This document shows positions 8,854 through 17,551 of a stretch of DNA of 64,000 nt, piece after piece. The stretch's first letter is position 1. Every line of letters starts with the position of its first letter. The stretch is from Alphaproteobacteria bacterium. Its GTDB lineage: Bacteria; Pseudomonadota; Alphaproteobacteria; Caulobacterales; Parvularculaceae. The stretch lies in the NCBI GenBank assembly GCA_016125455.1, contig WGLS01000005.1, forward strand, positions 186,001 through 250,000. The letters run 5' to 3'. The notes below the pieces were generated by a model. The model did not search any database. It was not told the DNA's origin and saw only the letters and a program-made list of their open reading frames with translations. Made by a program: the position numbers and the translations under genes.

Positions 8854-10088
8854 GGCCTGCCTACCGTCACCTGAATCACGTCGGTCGTCTTTGCGCGGAA
8901 GCCTGCTTCGCAATACGCGAGATAGAACCGCCAGAGTTTCTTGAAGCGCTCGTCAAAGCCGAGCGGCTGGATTTCCTGCCATTTCGAGAGGAAGGCGTCG
9001 TGCCACTCGGCCAGCGTGCGCGCATAGTCGTCGCCAAAATGCGTCGCCCCGCGCCAGGCGAGCCCGGCCTTCTCCACCTGGTCGCGAAGAGCGGTCGGGC
9101 TTGGCAGGACGCCGCCCGGAAACACGTATCGCTGAATGAAGTCGATCGATCTCAGGTACTGATCAAACAGGCGATCGGCGATGGTGATGACTTGCAGGCC
9201 GGCGACGCCGCCGGGCTTGAGGCGTTCGTTGATCTTGCGGAAATAGGTCGGCCAGTACTCCCGACCGACCGCTTCGAACATCTCGATGGAGGCGACCTTG
9301 TCGTATTCGCCATCCGCATCGCGATAATCGCGGAGCTGAAAGTCGACGCGATCCGACAGGCCCTGCTCAAAAATCCGCTTGCTGGCGTATTCGTACTGTT
9401 CGCGCGAGATCGTCAGGCCGGTGACCTTCGCGCCCACATGCTTGGCGGCGTATTCGGCGAACCCGCCCCAGCCGCTGCCGATCTCAAGAACGCGATCGTC
9501 GGGTCGCAGATCAATCAGTTCCGCGAGGCTTCGGTACTTGTTCAGCTGCGCCGTTGCGAGATCGTCTGCTGGCGCGCGGAACTTCGCGGATGAATAGGTC
9601 ATCGACCGGTCGAGCCATTTTTCGTAGAAAGTGTTGCCTAGGTCGTAGTGCGCTGAAATGTTCCTGCGAGATCCGGACCTCGTATTCCGCCGCGCCCAGG
9701 AATGGCGAGCCTGTTCCGCGATCGCGGCAATGGGCGATCCGTCGAACACGCTGGCGATATAGTCCGCATTGCGTGGAAAGATGTACAACAGGTCCGCAAG
9801 GTGCGGCGTGTCCCACTGCCCATCAGCATAGGCCTCGAAAAAGCCGATGTCCCCGCCGAGGAGCGTGCGCCGCGCGAACGCAAAGTCGTTGACGATCAGC
9901 GTCGCCTGGGTTTCGGTTTCTTCCTCGCCGACGAAGTCCAGCTCCGCGCCGTTGGGCAGGATGACTTTCAGCGAGCCATACCGCATCCGGCGGGCTGCGC
10001 TGCATAGCAGCTGAAATGACGGCGACGTCCATGCCGGACGCGCGCCAGTCAGGGCAGCGTGCGAATTCGGGGTGATTTGATCGCTCAT
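8850..10088 (-). CDS. cfa: Cyclopropane-fatty-acyl-phospholipid synthase family methyltransferase
   Basis: This 412-aa protein has the CFA-synthase layout: an N-terminal lipid-binding region, HYDLGNTFYEKWLD with the usual YSSAKF, then the SAM-binding loop VLEIGSGWGGFAEYAA. It continues with GLTISREQYEYA, SIEMFEAVG and FIQRYVFPGG. It would transfer a methylene from S-adenosylmethionine to unsaturated acyl chains in membrane phospholipids. It is the first gene of a minus-strand operon with cysK, sseA, a GNAT and metC. No second paralogue is seen in the window. Confidence 0.92.
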   Translation of the reverse strand: MSDQITPNSHAALTGARPAWTSPSFQLLCSAARRMRYGSLKVILPNGAELDFVGEEETETQATLIVNDFAFARRTLLGGDIGFFEAYADGQWDTPHLADLLYIFPRNADYIASVFDGSPIAAIAEQARHSWARRNTRSGSRRNISAHYDLGNTFYEKWLDRSMTYSSAKFRAPADDLATAQLNKYRSLAELIDLRPDDRVLEIGSGWGGFAEYAAKHVGAKVTGLTISREQYEYASKRIFEQGLSDRVDFQLRDYRDADGEYDKVASIEMFEAVGREYWPTYFRKINERLKPGGVAGLQVITIADRLFDQYLRSIDFIQRYVFPGGVLPSPTALRDQVEKAGLAWRGATHFGDDYARTLAEWHDAFLSKWQEIQPLGFDERFKKLWRFYLAYCEAGFRAKTTDVIQVTVGRP

Positions 10089-10168
10089 TGAGCCCTTTGT
10101 CTTCAGAGTGGGTGTGGGCAGGTCAATTCACGGCGACGTTATCCGACGCGGTCGCTGCAAGCCAATGA

Positions 10169-11611
10169 TCAAGCCGCGCGCGTCTCTTCATAGGCCGCAA
10201 GCGCGCGCTTGCGCGTTTCCCCAAGGTCGACGATTGGCAAAGGGTAGTTTTTTCCAAGCGCCACGCCTGCTGCGCGAAGCTCGTCGCTTGATGCGGTCCA
10301 GGGCTCATGGATCTTCTTGCTCTGGAGCTTCGCCAATTCAGGGACGAACTCCCTGATGTAATCGCCCGACGGATCGAATTTCTGGCTTTGGGTGACCGGA
10401 TTGAAAATGCGGAAATAGGGCGCCGCGTCCGCACCCGACCCAGCGACCCATTGCCAGCTTGCTGTGTTGTTCGCAGGGTCTGCATCGACAAGGGTGTCCC
10501 AGAACCAGCGTTCGCCTTCGCCCCAGTGAACCAGGAGGTTCTTGCAAAGGAAACTGGCGACGATCATCCGCACACGGTTATGCATCCATCCAGTATGCCA
10601 GAGCTGGCGCATGCCGGCGTCGACGATCGGAATGCCGGTCCGCCCACGGCTCCATTTCGCGAAGGCGTCGGAATCGTCACGCCAGGGGAACGAAGCGAAT
10701 TCCTCCTTGATCGGCGCCACGCCGATGTCGGGGTAATGATAAAGAAGGTTGTACGCGAAATCGCGCCAGGCGATCTCAGACAGAAACTTGTCCGCAGGGC
10801 CTGAGTCTCGATCATGCCGGTCGCAGTGGGCCATCGTCGCTCGCCAGATCTGGTTGGGGCTTATCTCGCCGAACGCGATATGGGGAGAGAGACGGGACGT
10901 GCCCTCAAGGTCAGGCCGATTTCGGTCGTCGGGGTAGCTTCCGACGGCATTGTTCAGGAACCGTTCCAGCCGTTTCAGGGCGTTGGCCTCGCCCGGCGAC
11001 CACACCTTCGAAAAGCCGCTCGCCCAGTCAGGCTTGGCGGGCGTCAGGCGCCAGTCGTCGAGGTCGTCGGATCGCGGCGGCCGGCCGGGCGTTGACAGCC
11101 TTTGCGGCGTTTCGAGCGGCGTGGGCCGGGCCGGTCCTGCCGCTCTCAACGACCGCCAGAACGGGGTGTAGACCTTGTAGAAGCCGCCTGTCGTTGTTTC
11201 CAGTTCCCAGGGTTCGCGCAGCAACGATCCGTTGCAGGAATGGACGTCGACGCCGTCCGCCTTGAGATCGGCCTTCAGGCGTGTGTCCTCTTCGATGCCG
11301 CCCGGATCATAACGTCGGTTCCAGTAGACTGCTCGAGCGCCCGATGCGTCGACGACTTCGCGCACGATGTCGCCGCCGGGGCCGCGGCGGAGCGTCAGCC
11401 TGCCGCCGCGCGCTTCGATGTCATCCCGGAGGCTCCTCAACGACCCGTCGAGCCACCATGCAGCCGCGCCTCGCCTAGCGAAGGGACCGCGTTCGTCGAG
11501 CACGTAGAGAAGGATGATCTCCTCGTGCGCTGCAGCGGCCGCCGTCAGCGCCGGATGGTCGGCGAGCCGAAGATCGTTGCGAAACCAGACAATCGCCGTG
11601 TTTTTCGTCAT
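10169..11611 (-). CDS. phrB: Deoxyribodipyrimidine photolyase
   Basis: From the ATG at 11611 this is 480 aa. The N-terminal photolyase alpha/beta domain starts IVWFRNDLRLADHPAL. The C-terminal FAD domain contains HTGWMHNRVRMIVASFLCKNL-type sequence and WQWVAGSGADAAPYFRIFNP, and these residues hold FAD and the DNA lesion. It repairs cyclobutane pyrimidine dimers using blue light. It shares its strand with cfa downstream, 80 bp apart, but the two need not be co-transcribed. Confidence 0.93.
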   Translation of the reverse strand: MTKNTAIVWFRNDLRLADHPALTAAAAAHEEIILLYVLDERGPFARRGAAAWWLDGSLRSLRDDIEARGGRLTLRRGPGGDIVREVVDASGARAVYWNRRYDPGGIEEDTRLKADLKADGVDVHSCNGSLLREPWELETTTGGFYKVYTPFWRSLRAAGPARPTPLETPQRLSTPGRPPRSDDLDDWRLTPAKPDWASGFSKVWSPGEANALKRLERFLNNAVGSYPDDRNRPDLEGTSRLSPHIAFGEISPNQIWRATMAHCDRHDRDSGPADKFLSEIAWRDFAYNLLYHYPDIGVAPIKEEFASFPWRDDSDAFAKWSRGRTGIPIVDAGMRQLWHTGWMHNRVRMIVASFLCKNLLVHWGEGERWFWDTLVDADPANNTASWQWVAGSGADAAPYFRIFNPVTQSQKFDPSGDYIREFVPELAKLQSKKIHEPWTASSDELRAAGVALGKNYPLPIVDLGETRKRALAAYEETRAA

Positions 11612-11711
11612 GTGACAAGTACGTTGATCCGGCTCGGGCGGATGCGCCATGGGGCGCGAGAGCGCAGTTGTCCGGGGAACGATCCCGCCTGCTATGCAGC
11701 GTGTCGTGCGC

Positions 11712-12614
11712 CTAAACTGGCAGTCGGGCCTTGAGATAGCCGGTCAGGCCTTCGCTGAATTCTTCCCGTTTCAGGGCCATATCGACGTTGGCCATCAGCC
11801 AGCCGAGCTTCGAGCCGCAATCGTGGATGGGCGTTGAGCAGATCCGGGCGTGGAATGGTTGGCGCGCGTTCAGCGTCTGCATGGCGTCAGTAAGCTGGAT
11901 TTCGCCGCCGGCGCCGCGCGGCTGGGTTGCCAGGATCTCGAAGATGTCCGGCTGGAGCACGTATCGCCCGATGATCCGGAAATTCGAAGGGGCATCTTCG
12001 GGCGCTGGCTTTTCAACCATTCCGTCCATGGCGATCAGGTCGCCATCGCGGGACTTTGGCGAGATCACGCCGTACTTGCTTGTTTGCTCCCGAGGCACCT
12101 CTTCCACGGCGACGAGATTGCCGCCGACCTCATTGAACGAAGCGACAAGCTCCGACAGGAAACCGGGGCCGCCGGCGCTGATTTCATCCGGCAGCGCGAC
12201 GGCAAACGGTTCGTCGCCAACAAGGGTGCGTGCGCACCAGACGGCGTGGCCCAGCCCGAGCGGCGCTTGTTGTCGCGTATAGGACACCGCGCCAGCCGCG
12301 GGAATGTTCGCAACGAGATCGTCGAGAAGCGCAGTCTTTCCCTTGTCTCGGAGGGTCGCCTCAAGCTCGAAAGCGTGATCGAAGTATTCCTCGATCGCGC
12401 CTTTGCCGCGGCCGGTGACAAGGATAATGTCGCTGATCCCTGCCTGGCGTGCTTCTTCAACTACATAGTCGATCAGCGGGCGATCGACGACCGTCAGCAA
12501 CTCTTTAGGTATGGATTTTGTCGCAGGCAGCACGCGGGTGCCAAGGCCCGCGACGGGAATCACGACCTTTCTTACGCGCGCGTCGACGGCGGGGCTGGTT
12601 TTCTTGTCTGACAC
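11712..12614 (-). CDS. galU: UTP-glucose-1-phosphate uridylyltransferase
   Basis: 300 aa. The nucleotidyltransferase signature VIPVAGLGTRVLPATKSIPKE is split here as VIPVAGLGTRVLP and ATKSIPKELL. VDRPLIDYVVEEA, the GLGHAVWCA loop and VALPDEI also match GalU. It makes UDP-glucose for envelope polysaccharides and glycolipids. The first codon is GTG, preceded by AGAAGG about 10 nt upstream. No in-frame ATG lies nearby. Confidence 0.93.
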   Translation of the reverse strand: MSDKKTSPAVDARVRKVVIPVAGLGTRVLPATKSIPKELLTVVDRPLIDYVVEEARQAGISDIILVTGRGKGAIEEYFDHAFELEATLRDKGKTALLDDLVANIPAAGAVSYTRQQAPLGLGHAVWCARTLVGDEPFAVALPDEISAGGPGFLSELVASFNEVGGNLVAVEEVPREQTSKYGVISPKSRDGDLIAMDGMVEKPAPEDAPSNFRIIGRYVLQPDIFEILATQPRGAGGEIQLTDAMQTLNARQPFHARICSTPIHDCGSKLGWLMANVDMALKREEFSEGLTGYLKARLPV

Positions 12615-12665
12615 GAAGCAATTTGCCTTCTGGATTGGTGTTTAACCGCTGGCGGCCACTGGCCT

Positions 12666-13877
12666 TCATTGGCTGTCTGTCGGCACCTTGTTGATTGGCG
12701 AGTCGATGATGTCGACCGTTTCCTCGATCGGTTCGAGGAACTGGGCTTCTTCGCGCATTTTGATGCCAAGAGCTGCCGTGCGAAGCGCGGCATTTTCCGC
12801 GATGTCATGGAAGAACAGGTTGAAGGGCTGGGCGCGCCACTTTGCCTTGAACCAGGGCGCTCGACGGAAATAATCCTGCGACGGCGGCTCGACCACGAGG
12901 ACGCCGCCGACGCACTGGGCAACGACGGCCTTCGCCACGGCTGGCGGCATCGCGCCGAATTCGATGCCTGTGGCCGACGCTGCACCTACATGGTCCTCTC
13001 GCGAGGATGGCTGTTCGTTTGCCTGCCATGTGACCGGATTGACGCAGACCGGTTCAGGCGATGCAAGCGATTCAGCCTTCATGTCGCCGTCCCATACAAC
13101 GGCGCGCGAACGGGCGCGGGCGATTTCGTCGGCGAACCGACGTTCGACGTGATTGTAGGCGACGACGCATCGGATTGCGCGTTTTTCAGAACAAACCGGA
13201 AGTGAAAGCCTTTCGAGCGCCGACGCCGGGATGGTCTCGTCGATCAGGTATGCCGCCACCAGTCGTTTGCGCAGTTGCGCCGGCGCGACAGGGCGGGTGT
13301 CTCCCTGATCCGGGCCGCCAGAATCGAAATACCTCGTCAGTAGTCCAAGGGCGAGGACAGCGCCTTGTTCGTAGCCGACCAGAATGATCGGAGTTTCCGG
13401 CGAACGGACAGACAGGAATCGCTCAAAGGCGGCGCTGACGTCCTCGAGGGCGAGTTCGCGCGCCGCCATGCCGTGATACTTGTGCGTAAAACTGGCCGCC
13501 CTGGTCGCCTGGCGATAATTCGGGGCGAAGACGCGCCCCAGCTGGCTGAATGGGCCGGCTTCGTTCGGCAAGGCGATCTTGAGCGTCTCTTCGGCGTAGT
13601 CGTCGTCGTCAAGGGGCGCATTCCAGAATTGCGCTGAATAGTAGGTGGTCGAGTGAATGTAGAAAATGTCGGCTGCGCGCGCCGGCTCTTTGACCGGCCA
13701 CAACCGCCAGGCCCCAGGGTCGCGATAATGCGGCCCGGCCGGGCGCGGCGAAACCTGGAAAGGAGTTGCCGGCTTGAGAAAGAATTTCGTCAGGTTGTCC
13801 TGAAAAAGAGCGATCAGGAGCATCGCCGCAATTGTTGCCGCGACGGCGCCGATCAACGTCAGGGACCTCCACGCCAC
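12666..13877 (-). CDS. DUF3089 family protein, hydrolase-like with the nucleophile replaced
   Basis: A 403-aa protein with an N-terminal membrane anchor (about residues 7-25) followed by a DUF3089 alpha/beta-hydrolase-like domain. Family marks are ADIFYIHSTTYYS, RVFAPNYRQATR and AAFERFLS. At the nucleophile elbow the family usually has GxSxG, and here the sequence is VGYEQGAVLAL with Glu at about residue 170. The protein may therefore have lost serine-hydrolase activity. The start is GTG, since no in-frame ATG is available. It lies 51 bp upstream of galU on the same strand, so a shared transcript is possible. Confidence 0.75.
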   Translation of the reverse strand: MAWRSLTLIGAVAATIAAMLLIALFQDNLTKFFLKPATPFQVSPRPAGPHYRDPGAWRLWPVKEPARAADIFYIHSTTYYSAQFWNAPLDDDDYAEETLKIALPNEAGPFSQLGRVFAPNYRQATRAASFTHKYHGMAARELALEDVSAAFERFLSVRSPETPIILVGYEQGAVLALGLLTRYFDSGGPDQGDTRPVAPAQLRKRLVAAYLIDETIPASALERLSLPVCSEKRAIRCVVAYNHVERRFADEIARARSRAVVWDGDMKAESLASPEPVCVNPVTWQANEQPSSREDHVGAASATGIEFGAMPPAVAKAVVAQCVGGVLVVEPPSQDYFRRAPWFKAKWRAQPFNLFFHDIAENAALRTAALGIKMREEAQFLEPIEETVDIIDSPINKVPTDSQ

Positions 13878-14099
13878 AATGCTTATTCCGACTCACCGCA
13901 GGACGCGCTTCATGAAGTATCGGCGAAGCGCTTGCGCCAACCTAGAAACTTGCCTGATGGCGCTATAGCTTGAAGTCGATGAATGGATCAATTGAGCCAG
14001 CCGCGCATTGCCGCGCGATCCGCAAGGAATCGGCGCAGTCTCGAAAGGCCTTCAAACCCAGCTTTGCTTGGCGTCGGCGTGACGCGGGACCAGCCATAA

Positions 14100-14954
14100 A
14101 TGAGTGACAAGAACGATCTGGACGAGAATGCTGGTGCGCCCCATGCCGGCCGGGCGCCCGATCGGCCGCGCGATCTGATCAAGCCTCAGCGACAGAGTTT
14201 TCTTGGCAGCATCTGGTCAAGTTTTCTTGCCGGGATCGTCGTCGTCGCGCCGATCGGGATCACCGTTGCAATCGTGTACTGGTTCGTCACCGGGCCGATG
14301 ACCAGGCTCGATACCTTCGTGAAAAATTTTCTGCCGGCGGGTGACAGCAATGTCGAGACGATCACGCGAGCGATCCCAGGTTTCGGCGTCTTCATCGCCA
14401 TCTTGACGATTGTCTTCCTTGGCGCGTTTGCAAAGAATTTCATTGGGCGGACCTTTATCAAGTTTGGCGAGGATCTGTTTGATTCCGTTCCCGTCGTCCG
14501 CAACCTCTATCGGTTCTTTAAGAACGTCTTCGAAACGGCGCTGCAGCAGTCCGACCGTTCGTTCAAGGAAGTTGCGCTGGTGGAATATCCGCGGCCAGGC
14601 TCCTGGGTGATGGCCTTTGTCGTCGGCGAAACGCGCGGCGAGGTGAAGGAACTTCTCGGTGATGCCGGCGAGCGCCTGACAAGCGTCTTTATCCCGACGG
14701 TGCCAAACCCGACGTCCGGTTTCCTGCTGTTCGTGCCGCGTGCCGCACTGCGACCGCTCACGATGACGGTAGAAGATGCGGCAAAGGCGGTGTTCTCGCT
14801 TGGTCTGGTCATGCCGGGCACCCAGCCGGCGGATGACGCGGTGAGAAAGCTGGAAAAGGCTGCAACGCGAACGTCAAAGCAGCAGAAGGCCAGCCGCAAT
14901 ATATTCGGCGGCCGCCCCGAGCCGGCGAAAGAGGACAGCGTCCTTAAGCGCTGA
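14100..14954 (+). CDS. DUF502 inner-membrane protein
   Basis: 284 aa. It has two N-terminal membrane segments (about 41-63 and 97-120) separated by a short periplasmic loop, then the DUF502 soluble domain. Recognisable family stretches are GIVVVAPIGITVAIVYW, DSVPVVRNLYRFFKNVFE, EYPRPGSWVMAFVVGET and VFIPTVPNPTSGFLLFVP. The molecular role of DUF502 proteins is not established. The C-terminal 40 residues are charged and probably disordered. It is transcribed divergently from the DUF3089 gene and converges on recG. Confidence 0.85.
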   Translation: MSDKNDLDENAGAPHAGRAPDRPRDLIKPQRQSFLGSIWSSFLAGIVVVAPIGITVAIVYWFVTGPMTRLDTFVKNFLPAGDSNVETITRAIPGFGVFIAILTIVFLGAFAKNFIGRTFIKFGEDLFDSVPVVRNLYRFFKNVFETALQQSDRSFKEVALVEYPRPGSWVMAFVVGETRGEVKELLGDAGERLTSVFIPTVPNPTSGFLLFVPRAALRPLTMTVEDAAKAVFSLGLVMPGTQPADDAVRKLEKAATRTSKQQKASRNIFGGRPEPAKEDSVLKR

Positions 14955-14983
14955 AGCGCCCCTCAATCAAGCGAGCCGCCGGG

Positions 14984-17062
14984 CTACGCGGACAGAAGGC
15001 GCGTTGCTTCGGCCCGTTCAAAAACGTGCAGCAGGACCACGAGCGCCTTGCCGCGTTCTGACTGCAGTCTTGGGTCCCGGCGCAACACAAGTTCCGCGTC
15101 GTCCCGCGCGGCAGTCAGAAGTTCGCCATGGGCGCTGAAGTCCGCGAGCCGATATCGCGGCGCGCCGGATTGCGCCGACCCGAGAAGGTCGCCTGAGCCC
15201 CGCAGCCGAAGGTCCTCTTCGGCGAGCCGAAAGCCGTCCTCGCTGTCGCGCAGGATCGACAGGCGCGCCTTCGCCGTTTCGCCAAGCGGCCCCTTGTAGA
15301 GCAGAAGGCAGGCGCCCGGCTTGCCGCCGCGACCTACCCGGCCGCGAAGCTGGTGAAGCTGGGCGAGCCCAAATCGCTCGGCATGCTCGATCACGATCGC
15401 CGTTGCGTTGGGCGCGTCGACGCCGACCTCGATGACCGTCGTCGCAATCAGCAGGCCAAGACGGCCTTCATGGAACGCGGACATAGTCGCTTCCTTGGCG
15501 GCGCTCGACATCCGTCCATGCACCATGCCGACGCGATCGCCGAAAATATCTTTTAGGTCGGCGTACCGGGTTTCCGCCGCGGTGAGGGCGAGCGCGTCCG
15601 ATTCCTCCACAAGCGGGCATACCCAGTAGACCTGTTCGCCCTTCTGAAGCGCGCGCCGCACGGCGGCGATCACGTCATGCAGGCGCTCGAGCGGGATCGT
15701 CCGTGTCGCGATCGGCTTGCGACCCGGCGGCTTTTCGCGGATCGCGCTGACGTCCATGTCGCCATACGCCGTCAGCGCGAGGGTCCGCGGAATCGGCGTC
15801 GCCGTCATGACAAGCATGTCCGGCTGGGGTCCCTTTTCCGTCAGCGCCAGGCGTTGGCGCACGCCGAAACGGTGCTGCTCGTCAACCACGACGAGGCCGA
15901 GATCGTGGAATGCGACGGACTCCTGAAACAGGGCGTGGGTGCCGATGACAATATCCACATATCCCTTTGCGACCCCGGCAAGTTTCGCCGTTCGCTGCTC
16001 GCCCTTGTCAGCGCCTGTCAGTGTAATGAGTGTTACGCCGACCGCTTCGGCAAGCGACTTTAGCGATTGAAGATGCTGGCGCGCGAGAATCTCGGTCGGC
16101 GCCATGAGGGCGGCCTGCGCGCCAGCCTCGACTGCATTGAGCATCGCAAGGAAGGCGACCAACGTCTTGCCGGAGCCGACGTCGCCCTGAACGAGGCGCG
16201 CCATTCGCGTGGTCGCAGTCATGTCGGCGTCAATGTCGGCCAGCGCGTTTACCTGCGCCGAGGTCAGCGAGAACGGCAACGCAGCCAACGCCGAGCGCCG
16301 CATCGCTCCGTCGCCCCTGAAGGAACGGCCTGGAGATTTTCGTCGCGCCGCCCGCACCAGCGCCAGCGTCAACTGGTCGGCGAGCAGTTCGTCATAGGCG
16401 AGCCGCGCCCGCGACGGCGCGCTGGCCGAGATCGCGCCGGCGCCTTCTGGCGCGTGCAATTCGCTCAATGCCTCGCGCCAGGCCGGCCACTTTCTTGCCT
16501 CCAGCCAGGTCCGCTCCTGCCATTCCGGCAGCACCGGCGCCGCGCGCAGCGCGGCTCGCATCGCCTTTGACATCACGCTCTGGTGCAGACCTGCGGTGAG
16601 GGGATAGACCGGCTCGAACAGGGGCAGGTCTTCAGGACGCTGCGGGTCCATCACGAAATCCGGATGGGGCATCTGCTTGGCGCCGCCATAGTCTTCGAGC
16701 GCGCCGCTGATGACGCGGGTCGATCCCTCCGGCAGGAGTTTGCGCAGGTAGTCCTCCTTTGCATGGAAATAGACGAGCGTGACAAAGCCTGTCTCGTCGG
16801 AACAAAGGATCCGATAGGGCCGTCGCCTCTGGCTTGGCGGTTCATGCCGGTCGACCTCAAGCAGCATTGTCACGCGTTCGCCGGGCGTCGCATCCGCGAC
16901 CGTCGGTCGCCTGGAGCGATCGATAAGGCCGGTTGGCGGCGTCATGAGGAGGTCGATGATCCTCGGGCCCGCGACCTTCGAGATCAGCGCCGCCATTTTC
17001 GGACCGACCCCGGGAAGGGTGGTGATGTCGGCGAAGACCGGATGAAGAAGTGCTGGGCGCAT
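14984..17062 (-). CDS. recG: ATP-dependent DNA helicase RecG
   Basis: 692 aa, full length. The N-terminal wedge/OB region is followed by the helicase core with Walker A GDVGSGKT (about 293-300), APTEILARQH, DEQH box VVVDEQHRFG (about 392-400), and MTATPIPRTLALT. Motif VI is QLRGRVGRG. RecG remodels stalled replication forks and branched DNA. The gene is head-to-head with sdhE and mfd, a layout often seen in alphaproteobacteria. Confidence 0.95.
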   Translation of the reverse strand: MRPALLHPVFADITTLPGVGPKMAALISKVAGPRIIDLLMTPPTGLIDRSRRPTVADATPGERVTMLLEVDRHEPPSQRRRPYRILCSDETGFVTLVYFHAKEDYLRKLLPEGSTRVISGALEDYGGAKQMPHPDFVMDPQRPEDLPLFEPVYPLTAGLHQSVMSKAMRAALRAAPVLPEWQERTWLEARKWPAWREALSELHAPEGAGAISASAPSRARLAYDELLADQLTLALVRAARRKSPGRSFRGDGAMRRSALAALPFSLTSAQVNALADIDADMTATTRMARLVQGDVGSGKTLVAFLAMLNAVEAGAQAALMAPTEILARQHLQSLKSLAEAVGVTLITLTGADKGEQRTAKLAGVAKGYVDIVIGTHALFQESVAFHDLGLVVVDEQHRFGVRQRLALTEKGPQPDMLVMTATPIPRTLALTAYGDMDVSAIREKPPGRKPIATRTIPLERLHDVIAAVRRALQKGEQVYWVCPLVEESDALALTAAETRYADLKDIFGDRVGMVHGRMSSAAKEATMSAFHEGRLGLLIATTVIEVGVDAPNATAIVIEHAERFGLAQLHQLRGRVGRGGKPGACLLLYKGPLGETAKARLSILRDSEDGFRLAEEDLRLRGSGDLLGSAQSGAPRYRLADFSAHGELLTAARDDAELVLRRDPRLQSERGKALVVLLHVFERAEATRLLSA

Positions 17063-17156
17063 GGCTCGATCCTCATAGCCTTGTCGCCCGCGACTTTTAA
17101 GCGCCGGATCGCGCGCTGAACTGGCGGCGTTCAGACCGTGCGGCTAAGTTCGGCGG

Positions 17157-17441
17157 ATGACGTGTGAAATTGACGACCGGCGCAAGCGCATCCTCTACCG
17201 GGCCAGGTACCGCGGCTTCCGCGAGGCCGACTTCCTGTTCGGGGGGTTCGCCGAGGCGTTCGTGGGCGGCATGACAGTGGAGGAACTCGACGAGTTCGAA
17301 GCGCTATTGGCAATGTCGGATCACGATGTCTACGGCTGGGTGACAGGCGAAAAAGTTGCGCCGGCAAACGTCGAAGGGCCGATGCTCGATCGAATGCGGG
17401 CTTTTGACGTCTCGGCGCTGACCCGACCCCGGGACGAGTGA
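17157..17441 (+). CDS. sdhE: Succinate dehydrogenase assembly factor SdhE (FAD assembly factor)
   Basis: 94 aa, the usual size. It carries the flavinylation-factor motif RARYRGFREADFLFG (canonical RGxxE near residue 19) and the typical helices EELDEFEALLAMSDHDVYGWVTG. It promotes covalent FAD attachment to SdhA. The start is ATG at 17157. It lies between recG and mfd, 110 bp before mfd on the same strand. Confidence 0.93.
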   Translation: MTCEIDDRRKRILYRARYRGFREADFLFGGFAEAFVGGMTVEELDEFEALLAMSDHDVYGWVTGEKVAPANVEGPMLDRMRAFDVSALTRPRDE

Positions 17442-17551
17442 CGCCGTTGCCGGTCGCCGCCGCCCAGTGCGCCAGGACACTGACGGCGCTTGCGCCATGC
17501 AGCGGCCTCGGGCTATTCGCCCCCCCTCCGTGAACAACCTGGACAAGCCGC

